Origin: Burkholderiaceae bacterium
GTDB lineage: Bacteria > Pseudomonadota > Gammaproteobacteria > Burkholderiales > Burkholderiaceae_D
Length of the DNA: 64,000 bases
Assembly (NCBI GenBank): GCA_031291325.1
Contig: JARLJG010000063.1
Coordinates: 40,758-104,757 of the forward strand
Direction: 5' to 3'
A program made the translations under genes and the position numbers. Of the stretch, positions 49,042 to 57,952 are shown piece by piece; position 1 is the stretch's first letter, and the number at the start of each line of letters is the position of its first letter. Below the pieces are notes generated by a model, which was given only the letters and a program-made list of their open reading frames with translations, made no database searches and was not told the origin of the DNA.

Positions 49042-50462
49042 AAATCGTCAATCGCGCCGGCCAGCGCCTGTTGATTGCCTGCACCCTGTTGTTCGGCGCA
49101 GCGGCGCTGGCCCAAACTGCGCCGATAAAGCCGGAAGCATTCGCCTACCATACCGGCATCGACCTGTCGGCCAACGGCGGGCCGTTTTATCAAGTCGCGC
49201 TGCCGCTCCCGGTCTATCAAGGCGTGCAGCGACAAGACCTGGGCGACTTGCGCGTCTTCAACGGTCAAGGCGAGACGGTGCCGCACACCTTGATCCGCGC
49301 GCAATCGACCGCGGTCTCGCAAGATAAATTCATCCGCGTCCCGTTGTTCCCGATCACGCAATCGAAAGCCGTCCAGGCAGCCGACGGCGAAGTGGCGCTC
49401 GACGTGCAGCGCAAAGCGGACGGCACGCTGATCGCCGTGCCGAAGACTGCCAAGCCGGACAAGGAAGTCGCGCTGGTGCAAGGAGCGATACTGGATATCA
49501 GCCAGATCAAGGAAAGGGTGCGCGCGCTGCACCTGGAAGCGGGCCCCTCGACCGTGCCGTTTCACGCGTTCGCAGTTGAAACCAGCGACGATTTGCAGCA
49601 ATGGCGCAACCTGTTGAGCGACGCGCAATTGGTGCATCTGCAACAGGGAGGGCAAGTCATCGCAAAGGACACCTTTGAATGGGATGGCGCAGCGGGCAAA
49701 TACCTGCGCCTGGTATGGCGCGAGCCAACCCAGGCGCCGCCGCTGGTCAGCGCCAGCGTCGTGACCACGCTCACCTCGTTCAACGGCGCGCACATGCTTT
49801 GGACCGAGCCGATCGCCGCCACCGTCAGCGAAGCCAACGTCTACGATTATCCGGTGCCGGGCCGCTTGCCGCTGGAGCAGATACGCATCGGCCTGCCGCA
49901 AACCAACACGCTCGCGCCGCTGCAAGTGCAACGCTATCTGGCGCCCAGCCCGCAGCGCCAGCACGGCGCATGGGAAACCCTGACCCAAACCGTGGTCTAC
50001 CGCCTGCAATCGCCGCAAGGCGAAGTGCGCTCACCGGATATCGAACTCGACACAGCCCCGCTCGACCGCCTGCGCCTGACGGTCGACGCCAGCAGCGGCG
50101 GCATCGGCAACGGCGCACCGACCCTGCAAGTCGGCTTCGCCCCGCAAACCCTGGTATTCCTGGCGCGCGGCCAAGGCCCGTTCACGCTGGCCTGGGGTTC
50201 CAAGACGGTAGAAACCGCCGCGATGCCGGCAGCAACGCTACTGCCGAACTTCAGCGCCGACAAACCGCTGGCCGCCTCGGCTGCCACCCTGCAAACAATC
50301 GCCGCCATCCCGCTTAACGCATTGCCGGACAGCGACAAAGCGCCGGCCAAGGCTTCCAAGGGCGTGTTGTGGGCGGTGCTGGTTGCCGGCTTGCTGGTGC
50401 TGGCTGGGATGGTTTTGATGTTGTTGAAGCAGATGCGGCAGGGGCAGCAGGCGAGGAAATGA
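49038..50462 (+). CDS. DUF3999 exported protein
   Basis: A 474-residue protein with a signal peptide (cleavage near ALAQ), a long periplasmic beta-rich region and one C-terminal membrane helix (about 443-464, VLWAVLVAGLLVLAGMVLML) followed by a short basic tail. Typical family segments are YQVALPLPVYQGVQRQDLGDLRVFNGQGE and YLRLVWREP. It overlaps the DUF2339 gene by four bases (ATGA). DUF3999 proteins are almost always encoded beside DUF2339 proteins, which supports the family calls; the biochemical role is unknown. Confidence 0.9.
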   Translation: MKIVNRAGQRLLIACTLLFGAAALAQTAPIKPEAFAYHTGIDLSANGGPFYQVALPLPVYQGVQRQDLGDLRVFNGQGETVPHTLIRAQSTAVSQDKFIRVPLFPITQSKAVQAADGEVALDVQRKADGTLIAVPKTAKPDKEVALVQGAILDISQIKERVRALHLEAGPSTVPFHAFAVETSDDLQQWRNLLSDAQLVHLQQGGQVIAKDTFEWDGAAGKYLRLVWREPTQAPPLVSASVVTTLTSFNGAHMLWTEPIAATVSEANVYDYPVPGRLPLEQIRIGLPQTNTLAPLQVQRYLAPSPQRQHGAWETLTQTVVYRLQSPQGEVRSPDIELDTAPLDRLRLTVDASSGGIGNGAPTLQVGFAPQTLVFLARGQGPFTLAWGSKTVETAAMPAATLLPNFSADKPLAASAATLQTIAAIPLNALPDSDKAPAKASKGVLWAVLVAGLLVLAGMVLMLLKQMRQGQQARK

Positions 50463-50500
50463 TTGGTGTTTTTTGACGCGGCAAGACACATCCCGGTTTG

Positions 50501-50564
50501 GTAGGCTGGGTTATAAACCCAGCAGACGCGGCACGATTTGCGCTAGGTTTATAACCCAGCCTAC
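50501..50564. repeat. Perfect 19-base inverted repeat
   Basis: Arms GTAGGCTGGGTTATAAACC and its exact reverse complement enclose 26 bp between convergent genes (DUF3999 and the 50.6-kb gene). It may serve as a bidirectional transcription barrier, but it lacks a T-run. Confidence 0.8.
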
Positions 50565-50606
50565 GGCCCTTCGTTGAATTTTGCGCAAACCTATTCGACT
50601 CGCGTG

Positions 50607-51005
50607 TTAGCCTTCGTTAATAAGATATGGCTCGAGACAAATCCTTGGTTCAAATTGCAGCCGGAATCCCACAATAGCATTTTCGCCGCCCTTCAAATAT
50701 CTCGCAGATTTTAGTTGCCCAACAAATTCGAGATACTTGCCGCGTTTATCGTTGACTACGTGAATCTCCTTGCAACCTGCCAAATCTAACTTCACCAAAG
50801 GCAATTTCTGTGCAGGGACCGAAAGTTCGAGTGAAATATCTCCATCGTTGGTAGAGTCACAGAGCACCACTGTGGCGACTGGCGTGACGAAATGATACGT
50901 AATGTTTCCAAACTCGTCCTCGTCAATTTTTGAGGCCAGATCAAAAATTTCAAGATAGTCCAATCTTTCTTTGCCAGCCGCTATTATTTCGTTGTCGCTT
51001 TTCAT
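50607..51005 (-). CDS. Small soluble protein of unknown function
   Basis: A 132-residue acidic soluble protein with no signal peptide or membrane segment (SDNEIIAAGKERLDYLEIFD, TPVATVVLCDSTNDGDISLELSVP). It is AT-richer than the flanking DUF3999 and pmbA genes. A good ribosome site (GAGG, six bases) precedes the ATG. The family is not recognised; size, acidity and location in a patch of accessory genes would also fit an immunity or antitoxin-like protein, but no partner toxin is visible, so no function is assigned. Confidence 0.65.
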   Translation of the reverse strand: MKSDNEIIAAGKERLDYLEIFDLASKIDEDEFGNITYHFVTPVATVVLCDSTNDGDISLELSVPAQKLPLVKLDLAGCKEIHVVNDKRGKYLEFVGQLKSARYLKGGENAIVGFRLQFEPRICLEPYLINEG

Positions 51006-51115
51006 GGTTTGCCTCGCCTAAATTGCGCGGTCAAGTAGGGAGCAGATTTTCTGCCCACGCATTTGGCATACTTCGCGCCGATAAAATTTCTCAACTCCGT
51101 TTTATTAGCCGCGCC

Positions 51116-51141
51116 GCGTGGGCACTACGGCGTGCCCACGC
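51116..51141. repeat. Hairpin-forming repeat (GCGTGGGCAC)
   Basis: Ten-base perfect arms GCGTGGGCAC/GTGCCCACGC with a six-base loop; another GCCCACGC half-site lies at 51053-51060. It lies beyond the 3' end of the 51.2-kb gene on the minus strand, where it could act as a terminator without T-run. Confidence 0.6.
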
Positions 51142-51164
51142 CATATGAATGGTGAGGATCAAAG

Positions 51165-51740
51165 TCAACATGGAAACTGGGCCAGGTAGTAATGCGACCA
51201 CAGCGGTTGCACGGCATATCCATCGCAAACCAGTTCCGCACGTGCAGGGTTTGCTAACCAGGCTGCTGACTGCCGCCCCGGCGGTAACGCGACTTGGTCA
51301 CTTTCGTCGTATACCAAACCTCGCGATGCCCAGATCATTCCGCCCCAGTTGAACACAGCTAGCCGAGGTTGATCGGTGTGCGGTAACGATGCAATCTCGT
51401 TGTCATAGTAGGGGCGAGCCACCACGAAATGCACTACGTCCCCTGAATAAATGCAAAAGTGAATGAAGCCTAAGAGGTTAAAGGAGACGCCTATAATCGC
51501 AAGTGGGAGTATAGCCGCTTGCAGACTTTTGAACCACAATCCCCGCGCCACAAATCGCGAGCATATAATGGCAGACCAAGTGCCAACCGCTAGCCAAATT
51601 AGGAGAAAAGCAGGTATTCCTGCTATAACATAAAACAAATTGGCTCCGAATGGAGATGCTTCCAAAAAGACCAAGGCGATCGGGAGGCCGATACCGAAAT
51701 AGGCTATCGCGCGAGGAATTTTATTGGAGCCAGCGCCCAT
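51165..51740 (-). CDS. Membrane protein with an exported C-terminal domain, unknown function
   Basis: A 191-residue protein with three predicted helices in the first 110 residues and a hydrophilic tail. The tail has a recognisable block, RGLVYDESDQVALP, and ends SHYYLAQFPC with paired cysteines (VCDGYAV and FPC) that could be disulfide-bonded outside the cytoplasm. I recall similar tails in uncharacterised small membrane proteins of accessory regions, without a known role. A GTG 12 codons upstream (51776) is another possible start, but neither has a good Shine-Dalgarno. The gene is AT-richer than its core neighbours. Confidence 0.6.
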   Translation of the reverse strand: MGAGSNKIPRAIAYFGIGLPIALVFLEASPFGANLFYVIAGIPAFLLIWLAVGTWSAIICSRFVARGLWFKSLQAAILPLAIIGVSFNLLGFIHFCIYSGDVVHFVVARPYYDNEIASLPHTDQPRLAVFNWGGMIWASRGLVYDESDQVALPPGRQSAAWLANPARAELVCDGYAVQPLWSHYYLAQFPC

Positions 51741-51798
51741 TGTTTGTTCTATCCGAGAATTTACAAGCTTCGCCACTCATAAAGGAGCGCCTTGGCCG

Positions 51799-52143
51799 CT
51801 ACGCCCCCCACTGCGGTTTACGCACCATCGCCCCACCATCGCCAACAGCAGCAAACCCACATCGCTTAAACCACTTCAGCAGCCGCTCCCTATCCGTAGC
51901 CTCGTCCAGCGGCTGCGGATTCGCCACGATCTGATACTCTAGATCGTCGGCAATCGTCACCAGCACCCGCATCGCGCTTTTGCCTTGGCCTTGGCCGGGC
52001 GTCTGCGCTTCGATCTTGTCCAGCGAAATCTCGCCGTCCTTATCGGTGGCGGAGAGTTCGATGGTGACGAGATCGCCCAGCCTGATTCTGGCCAAGGTCG
52101 TCTGCAAGCGTTCGATGAATTCGTCTACCGATTCAACTGCCAT
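51799..52143 (-). CDS. Conserved small protein downstream of pmbA
   Basis: A 114-residue soluble protein (VDEFIERLQTTLARIRLGDL, TIELSATDKDGEISLDKIEA, then LLKWFKRCGFAAVGDGGAMV). The family is not recognised. It starts 35 bp after the pmbA stop on the same strand with AAGGGG upstream, so it is probably co-transcribed with pmbA. Its codon use is like the core genes around it, unlike the two AT-richer genes beyond it. Confidence 0.65.
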   Translation of the reverse strand: MAVESVDEFIERLQTTLARIRLGDLVTIELSATDKDGEISLDKIEAQTPGQGQGKSAMRVLVTIADDLEYQIVANPQPLDEATDRERLLKWFKRCGFAAVGDGGAMVRKPQWGA

Positions 52144-52178
52144 ATGTGCCCCTTGTGCGCGGCGATTGCCGCCCTGCG

Positions 52179-53543
52179 TCAGCCGCCCGCTACCGTCATG
52201 CTCTCGATCAAGATCGAGCCGGTTTGCTTGGTGCCGCGCACCAGCACGTCGGCGCCGACGGCGACGATTTGCTGGAAAATCTCTTTCATGTTGCCGGCAA
52301 TCGTGATCTCTTCCACCGGGTATTGGATCACGCCGTTTTCCACCCAATAGCCCGATGCCCCGCGCGAATAATCGCCGGTGACGTAGTTCGTGCCCTGCCC
52401 CATCAACTCGGTCACCAGCAAGCCGGTGCCGAGTTTTTTCAGCATGGCCTTGAAATTGTCGGTCGATTTGGTCTGCGACGAGGTCAGCGATAAATTATGC
52501 GCGCCGCCGGCGTTGCCGGTGGTTTGCATGCCGAGCTTGCGCGCCGAGTAGGTCGACAGGAAATAGCCTTGCACCACGCCATCCTTGACCACCGCGCGGT
52601 GTTGCGTCTTGACGCCCTCTTCATCGAACGGAGCCGAGCCGACCGCGCCGACCACATGCGGATCTTCGACGATTTGGATATGCGATGGAAAGACTTGCTT
52701 TCCGAGCGAATCGAGCAGGAAGGTGGATTTGCGGTACAGCGCGCCGCCCGAGGTCGCTTGCACGAAGCTGCCTAGCAAGCCTGCGGCCAGCGGCGCTTCA
52801 AACAGCACCGCGCATTTGCGGGTATCGAGCTTGCGCGCATGCAGGCGGGCCAGCGCGCGTTCGGCGGCGTAGCGCCCGACGGCTTCCGGCTTGGCCAGCT
52901 TTTTCGGGTTGCGCGCCGACGAATACCAGTCGTCGCGCTGCATGTGCGCGCCCTTGCCGGCGATCGGCGCAACCGATATCGAGTGGCGCGAATACGGGTA
53001 GCCGCCCATGAAACCGCGTGTGTTGGCGGTAACGAAGTGCGATTGCTGCGCATAGACGTTCGCGCCCTCGCTGTTGGTGATGCGCGGATCGACCGCGAAC
53101 GCTGCCGCTTCGCAGCGTTTCGCCAGTTCGACCGCTTCTTCGGTCGACAGCAGCCACGGATAGCATAGCTTCAAGTCCAGCGGGTGCGTTTCCAGCGTAT
53201 CGGCGTCCGGCAGGCCGGCGCAATCGTCTTCGGCAGTAAAGCGGGCGATGTTGTAGGCGGCATCGACCGTGGCGCGCAGCGATTGCTCGGAAAAGTCGGA
53301 GGTGCTGGCGTTGCCGCGCCGCACATGGCGCTCTTCACCCAGGTAGACGGTGACGCCGATGCCCTTGTCCTTGTTTTGCTCGATGGTTTCGATTTTCCCC
53401 TTGCGCACGCCGACCGACAGGCCGCTGCCTTCGCTGATCTCGACGGCGGCGTTGGATGCGCCCTTTTCTTGCGCAAATCGCAACACATCTTGTGCAAGTT
53501 GCTGCAATTGCTCTTGACTATGGATAAATACGGAATCGCTCAT
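52179..53543 (-). CDS. pmbA: Metalloprotease subunit PmbA/TldE
   Basis: PmbA (TldE) pairs with TldD to form a heterodimeric zinc protease that matures microcin B17 and unfolds/cleaves other peptides. The 454-residue protein shows the family sequence order: [68 protein letters not shown], and the C-terminal [29 protein letters not shown]. It is the TldE-type subunit, which lacks the HEXXXH zinc motif of TldD, and none is seen. tldD is not in the window. It is divergent from yjgA with about 70 bp between them. Confidence 0.96.
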   Translation of the reverse strand: MSDSVFIHSQEQLQQLAQDVLRFAQEKGASNAAVEISEGSGLSVGVRKGKIETIEQNKDKGIGVTVYLGEERHVRRGNASTSDFSEQSLRATVDAAYNIARFTAEDDCAGLPDADTLETHPLDLKLCYPWLLSTEEAVELAKRCEAAAFAVDPRITNSEGANVYAQQSHFVTANTRGFMGGYPYSRHSISVAPIAGKGAHMQRDDWYSSARNPKKLAKPEAVGRYAAERALARLHARKLDTRKCAVLFEAPLAAGLLGSFVQATSGGALYRKSTFLLDSLGKQVFPSHIQIVEDPHVVGAVGSAPFDEEGVKTQHRAVVKDGVVQGYFLSTYSARKLGMQTTGNAGGAHNLSLTSSQTKSTDNFKAMLKKLGTGLLVTELMGQGTNYVTGDYSRGASGYWVENGVIQYPVEEITIAGNMKEIFQQIVAVGADVLVRGTKQTGSILIESMTVAGG

Positions 53544-53614
53544 GGGCTGGTTTTCTTCGGAATTCGGCTAAAACGGTTATGATAGCAGTCGTTTACCGAA
53601 TGGCCCATAACATC

Positions 53615-54229
53615 ATGCCAAATCCCAATCGAGGCTCTTGCGGCTTCCAATCCAGCGAGTTTGAGCAAGAATACGACCGCCCCTCCAAATCGCAACTGAA
53701 ACGCGAGATGACCGCCCTGCAAAAGCTGGGCGAAGACCTGGTGGCCGAGCCGCGCGACCGCGTCAAGCGGGTGCCGATGCCGGAAGACGTGCGCGACGCC
53801 ATCCTCGAATGCCAGCAGATCAAGGATCATGAAGGCCGACGCCGGCAAATGCAATACGTCGGCAAGAAGATGCGCTCGCTGGACGAAGACGAAATCGCCG
53901 CCATCCAGCGCACGTTGGATAGCTGGAAAGGCTTGTCCAAGGCCGATACCGCCGCCATGCATGCGCTCGAAAAGAAGCGCGAAAAACTGCTGGCCAACGA
54001 CGCCGCGCTGACCGAATTGCTGGGCCAGCACCCGCAACTGGATGCGCAGCAACTGCGCACGCTGATTCGCAATGCGCGCAAGGAACAGGCGGAAAACAAG
54101 CCGCCCAAAGCGTACCGCGAAATTTTCCAGATTTTGAAGCAATTGCAGGCCGACAAATCGGCGCTCGCCAACGAGCAGGGCGACGCGGCGGACGAATCCG
54201 AGCAAGACGATGACGCGGCAGAGGACTGA
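53615..54229 (+). CDS. darP: Ribosome-associated protein DarP (YjgA)
   Basis: YjgA/DarP (DUF615) binds late 50S assembly intermediates and helps 23S rRNA peptidyl-transferase-centre maturation. The 204-residue, highly charged helical protein has [36 protein letters not shown] and [30 protein letters not shown], all family features. The start is uncertain: ATG at 53615 (used, matching the usual MPNPN-type start), 53600 or 53579, none with a clear Shine-Dalgarno. It overlaps mog by 20 bp. Confidence 0.92.
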   Translation: MPNPNRGSCGFQSSEFEQEYDRPSKSQLKREMTALQKLGEDLVAEPRDRVKRVPMPEDVRDAILECQQIKDHEGRRRQMQYVGKKMRSLDEDEIAAIQRTLDSWKGLSKADTAAMHALEKKREKLLANDAALTELLGQHPQLDAQQLRTLIRNARKEQAENKPPKAYREIFQILKQLQADKSALANEQGDAADESEQDDDAAED

Positions 54230-54824
54230 TCCCGACGAATTGCTGATCGGGCTGGTCTCGATCTCCGACCGCGCTTCGGCTGGTATGTACGAGGATCAGG
54301 GCGTGCCGGCTTTGCGCGACTGGTTCGGCGCGGCGTTGACCAGCCCGTGGCAAATGGCGACCCGCCTGATCCCCGACGAGCAGGCGGTGATTGAACAAGC
54401 ATTGATCGAGCTGGTCGACGAAATCGGCTGCGATCTGGTCTTGACCACCGGCGGCACCGGCCCCGCGCGGCGCGACGTGACGCCGGAAGCGACGCGGGCA
54501 GTCGGCACCAAGACCCTGCCCGGCTTCGGCGAACAGATGCGGCAAATCAGCCTGCATTTCGTGCCGACCGCGATCCTGTCGCGGCAAGTCGCGGTGATCC
54601 GCGAAACCGCCGACCACGCGGCGCTGATCCTGAACTTGCCGGGCCAGCCGAAATCGATCAAGGAAACGCTGGAAGGCTTGAAGGATGCCGACGGCAAGCA
54701 AGTCGTGCCCGGCATCTTCGCCGCCGTGCCGTATTGCATCGACTTGATCGGCGGCCCGTACATAGAAACCGACGAAGCGGTGTGCAAGGCCTTCCGCCCG
54801 AAATCGGCAATTCGCGCCAAATAA
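54210..54824 (+). CDS. mog: Molybdopterin adenylyltransferase
   Basis: Adenylates molybdopterin before molybdenum insertion, a step of molybdenum-cofactor synthesis. The 204-residue trimeric protein has [19 protein letters not shown] at the start, the substrate-binding [17 protein letters not shown] (near residue 80) and [15 protein letters not shown]. It overlaps yjgA by 20 bp and is translationally linked to it; no other moa/moe genes are in the window. Confidence 0.95.
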   Translation: MTRQRTDPDELLIGLVSISDRASAGMYEDQGVPALRDWFGAALTSPWQMATRLIPDEQAVIEQALIELVDEIGCDLVLTTGGTGPARRDVTPEATRAVGTKTLPGFGEQMRQISLHFVPTAILSRQVAVIRETADHAALILNLPGQPKSIKETLEGLKDADGKQVVPGIFAAVPYCIDLIGGPYIETDEAVCKAFRPKSAIRAK

Positions 54825-54849
54825 TTTCAACCCTTTTCCCTATTGCGCC

Positions 54850-55521
54850 ATGACCCAGCTACTCGAAACGATCCAGATCGACAGCACCTCCAACCCCACC
54901 GTTTCCGTCATCTGGCTGCACGGCCTAGGCGCCGACGGCAACGACTTTGCGCCGATTGCGCGCGAGCTGGATTTGCGCGGCTGCCCCGGCATCCGCTTCA
55001 TCTTCCCGCATGCGCCGACCATGCCGGTCACCATCAACGGCGGCTACGTGATGCGCGCCTGGTACGACATCCTCGGCACCGACCTGGTGCGGCGCGAAGA
55101 CGAAGCCGGCCTGCGCAAATCGCAAAAGCTGGTCGAGCAATTGATCGCCAACGAAAAGGCGCGCGGCATCCCCGCCGAACGCATCATCCTGGCCGGCTTT
55201 TCGCAAGGCTGCGCGATGACCTTGCAAACCGGCTTGCGCCATCCGGAAAAACTGGGCGGCTTGCTCTGCCTGTCCGGCTACGTGCCGATTTACACGACGG
55301 TGGCAGCCGAACGCAGCGCCGCCAATCAAGACACGCCGATTTTCATGGCGCACGGCAGCGGCGACCCGGTGATCCAGATATCCCGCGCCACGCAATCGCG
55401 CGACTTTTTGCAATCGCTGGGCTACAAGGTCGAGTGGCACGAGTACGCGATGCCGCATGCGGTCTGCCCCGAAGAAATCGACGATATCGGTGCTTGGTTT
55501 CGGCGGGTGCTGGCTGCGTAA
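54850..55521 (+). CDS. Alpha/beta-hydrolase carboxylesterase (phospholipase/carboxylesterase family)
   Basis: A 223-residue cytoplasmic esterase of the family that includes bacterial carboxylesterase II and eukaryotic acyl-protein thioesterases. It has the oxyanion segment WLHGLGADGNDF, the nucleophile Ser118 in AGFSQGC, the acid Asp in HGSGDPVIQ and the His near the end (YAMPHAVCPEE). The natural substrate is unknown; short-chain esters are usual. It follows mog by 25 bp and converges on the Tat-exported esterase. Confidence 0.9.
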   Translation: MTQLLETIQIDSTSNPTVSVIWLHGLGADGNDFAPIARELDLRGCPGIRFIFPHAPTMPVTINGGYVMRAWYDILGTDLVRREDEAGLRKSQKLVEQLIANEKARGIPAERIILAGFSQGCAMTLQTGLRHPEKLGGLLCLSGYVPIYTTVAAERSAANQDTPIFMAHGSGDPVIQISRATQSRDFLQSLGYKVEWHEYAMPHAVCPEEIDDIGAWFRRVLAA

Positions 55522-55529
55522 GCTTGTCG

Positions 55530-56849
55530 TCACTTATGCTGGGCAAAAACCCAGTCTCGAATAGCGTCGATGGTATAGGCGATGCGCCACGTGTTGACAT
55601 GGTTGCCGCCGCCATCATCCGACTCGCCGGGCGGCACAACGCTTCCCTTTTCCAACGCCACGTAGTTGACGGCATTGCCTTCGGCTGCCATTTTCTTGAC
55701 GGCTGCATCGAATTCGGCGGGTGAGGAACGTCCGTTCCAGACGGCGCGACTGACTTTGGCGCCACCCTTCTCCAGCGCGGCCGTGACGGCATTCTGTCCG
55801 GGATAGGCTTTCAAGTCGCCTTCCGAAACGACAATCCACTGCTTTTGACCGACCAGCGGCTGCACCTTCGCCGCGTCCCATTGGCCGGCGACGATGAACG
55901 ACGCGGCGAACAGGTTCGGGTATTTGATGTTCATGGCGATGGACATCATGGCCCCGCCCGATTGGCCCGTGGTGTATAGCCGGTTGCGGTCGATATTGTA
56001 CTGCTTCGCCACGAAGTCTAGCAGGTCGATGGTCGTGTCCAGATAGCTTGATGCCTCGGATTTGTCGTTGACGACCCAGGTGGAATATTGCGGAGCGAGC
56101 ACGAAGGACTCGTGCCTGGCCTGGTCCGAAGGGCTGGCCCAGGCCACCGCGCCCAAGCCTTGCACCAGAGTGGTGTCGGTGCGCGTGCTGGTCGCGCCGG
56201 CATCATGCATGAAGAGAACCAGCGGATACGACTTGTTCTTGTCGTAGTTCCTGGGAACGAACAGGTTATAGCGCAGCAGGTCTCCGGTTTTCGGGTCTTT
56301 GTATTCGCGCTGCACGAAATCGTCGACCACCAGATTCGCCACTCTTCGCGTGGCGACCGCTTTGGCGCTTGCAGCGTATGCGTCACCGCCGGCTGTAAAG
56401 ACCGGGCCGCGCTGGATCAGCGCTGCCTTCGCCGTCTTGCGCGTCGCGCTCATTTTTTCGTGCCCGTAAAGACGGGCATCCGGGTCGTCGAGCGAGAGTT
56501 CGACGATGACATATCTGCCATTTTTGCCTTGCTCGGCGGGCGATGCAGAGGTATTCGCGTAGGCTCTGACGACGCGTCGTCCTTTCACCTCAAAGGTGGA
56601 CGCGGATAGTTTCGCGGTCTCGATGTCCTTGTCATATTCCACCGCAATGGCCGTGAACTTTTGTCCGTCGCCGAATACCTGCGTAATGGCGACGACGTCC
56701 TTGATGTGGGACGGCGCGCCTTCCGCGCAAAGCGCTGCGTTCGCAGCGATCAGCAGTACCGCGCCAAGTCCGGCGGAGGTTGCCAGAAATTTTCTTCGAG
56801 AATGCACTTTTTGCGCTCCGTCAGTGTGCTTAGGGGTCGATGAATTCAT
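55530..56849 (-). CDS. Tat-exported alpha/beta-hydrolase (esterase/depolymerase-like)
   Basis: A 439-residue protein that begins with a twin-arginine signal (SRRKFLATSAGLGAVLLIAA), so it is exported folded. The middle part starts with an open beta-rich region (VFGDGQKFTAIAVEYDKDIE), then a catalytic domain with YNLFVPRNYDKNKSYPLVLF, the nucleophile in TTGQSGGAMMSIAM and a terminal HVNTWRIAYTIDAIRDW containing the likely His. The layout resembles polyhydroxyalkanoate-depolymerase-like or prolyl-oligopeptidase-like esterases; substrate unknown. It lies 52 bp downstream of the DUF4405-like gene on the same strand. Confidence 0.82.
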   Translation of the reverse strand: MNSSTPKHTDGAQKVHSRRKFLATSAGLGAVLLIAANAALCAEGAPSHIKDVVAITQVFGDGQKFTAIAVEYDKDIETAKLSASTFEVKGRRVVRAYANTSASPAEQGKNGRYVIVELSLDDPDARLYGHEKMSATRKTAKAALIQRGPVFTAGGDAYAASAKAVATRRVANLVVDDFVQREYKDPKTGDLLRYNLFVPRNYDKNKSYPLVLFMHDAGATSTRTDTTLVQGLGAVAWASPSDQARHESFVLAPQYSTWVVNDKSEASSYLDTTIDLLDFVAKQYNIDRNRLYTTGQSGGAMMSIAMNIKYPNLFAASFIVAGQWDAAKVQPLVGQKQWIVVSEGDLKAYPGQNAVTAALEKGGAKVSRAVWNGRSSPAEFDAAVKKMAAEGNAVNYVALEKGSVVPPGESDDGGGNHVNTWRIAYTIDAIRDWVFAQHK

Positions 56850-56901
56850 TTTGCAGTCGTCTTAAAGTTATTTTTTCAGGCCTCGCAAACACCGCAAGTA
56901 A

Positions 56902-57405
56902 TCAGCGCGCGCCGAAAATCACCTTCAACGCCTTGCCCTGCAACGCGCGATTTCCTGCGACCACGCCATCGAGAGTGGAATCCGGGCCGGCAACCTGAAC
57001 GCCGGCGCTGCGCAGTTCGCCGATCAATTGATCGACCGGCTTGCCCGACAACGGCGCCACCGACGATAGAGGCGCCTTCATTACTGCCTTGAGCGCCAGC
57101 GCCGGCGGTGCACCGCCCTCGCGCCCTCCATTGGAAAACGAGAGGAACGAGCCGGCAATCACCAGCGCGCTGACCGCCAAGATACGTTGACCCATGCGTC
57201 CGACCAGGAAATGACGCTTGAAGGCATTCCAGTTGGCGACCGCATGCGCCGCCACGCCAGCCACCATGAGCCAGCCCAGCCACTCGTGCGCAGTCTTGTT
57301 CAGCCCGGAATCAAGATGAAAAAACATCAGGATGCCGGTAACGGCCATTAATCCAAACGATCCAATCGTCAACGGGGTAGCCCAGTCACGGGAAATCTTA
57401 ATCAT
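56902..57405 (-). CDS. DUF4405-like small membrane protein
   Basis: A 167-residue protein with three predicted helices (about 10-30, 42-62 and 75-95) and a soluble C-terminus. The helices hold His residues spaced like haem ligands (MFFHLDSG, TAHEWLGW, AAHAVANWNAFKRH), a pattern of the DUF4405 family related to cytochrome-b-like proteins. Haem binding is inference. The C-terminal part (IGELRSAGVQVAGPDSTLDG) may be a separate small domain. The start is the ATG of MIKISRDWA; the frame extends 24 codons upstream without conservation. Confidence 0.72.
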   Translation of the reverse strand: MIKISRDWATPLTIGSFGLMAVTGILMFFHLDSGLNKTAHEWLGWLMVAGVAAHAVANWNAFKRHFLVGRMGQRILAVSALVIAGSFLSFSNGGREGGAPPALALKAVMKAPLSSVAPLSGKPVDQLIGELRSAGVQVAGPDSTLDGVVAGNRALQGKALKVIFGAR

Positions 57406-57952
57406 TACGTTCTTTCGATTCGGGATTACGAGATCGCCCGGCCGATACGACTGGGCAATCGTTCCACATGTGTACATTTGTTTTGTCGACCACTGCCGGC
57501 GCGAGTCGCGCTTGAGAACGGTCTGTCGTTAGTTTACTGCGAAGAATTTCTGGCGCAAGCGAATTTACTCTGCTTAACCTGTGTGAATGAATTGTGTTAT
57601 TTGTGAATGGCTTTGATTAATCCTGCGTAGCTATGACGCCTATTCCGCAGAATGCGAGGCCGAGCTATCGCGTTGCCCGCCCATTCGCATAGGACGCTCC
57701 CGCGAGCCGCTGGTCTCGAGCCTTGTAGCACAACCGTCGATGCTGCCATTCCCATCGGCGAAGCAAAACAATTCTGGTAATTCTTCTATCCTATTACCGT
57801 TTTATTTTGTCCATCAAAGACGACCATCCGGCAGAAGCGGCGCAGGCCGGAACGAGGTTGCCCGCTTTCTCGGTCGTGTCGATATCGAGAAATCCGAAAC
57901 TAAATTTGACCACGTTGCGGGCGGCATAGGACCGCTCGACAACTCGACGGGC
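57406..57952. other. Intergenic region without a supported gene
   Basis: About 550 bp between the DUF4405-like gene and purU. Roughly the first 200 bp are AT-rich and may hold the promoter of the leftward genes. A plus-strand frame from 57740 contains EVARFLGRVDIEKSETKFDHV, which faintly resembles the LGH...Y box at the end of tyrosine recombinases (with Arg for His and Phe for the catalytic Tyr); if real it is a decayed remnant. No intact gene, repeat or RNA was recognised. Confidence 0.5.
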
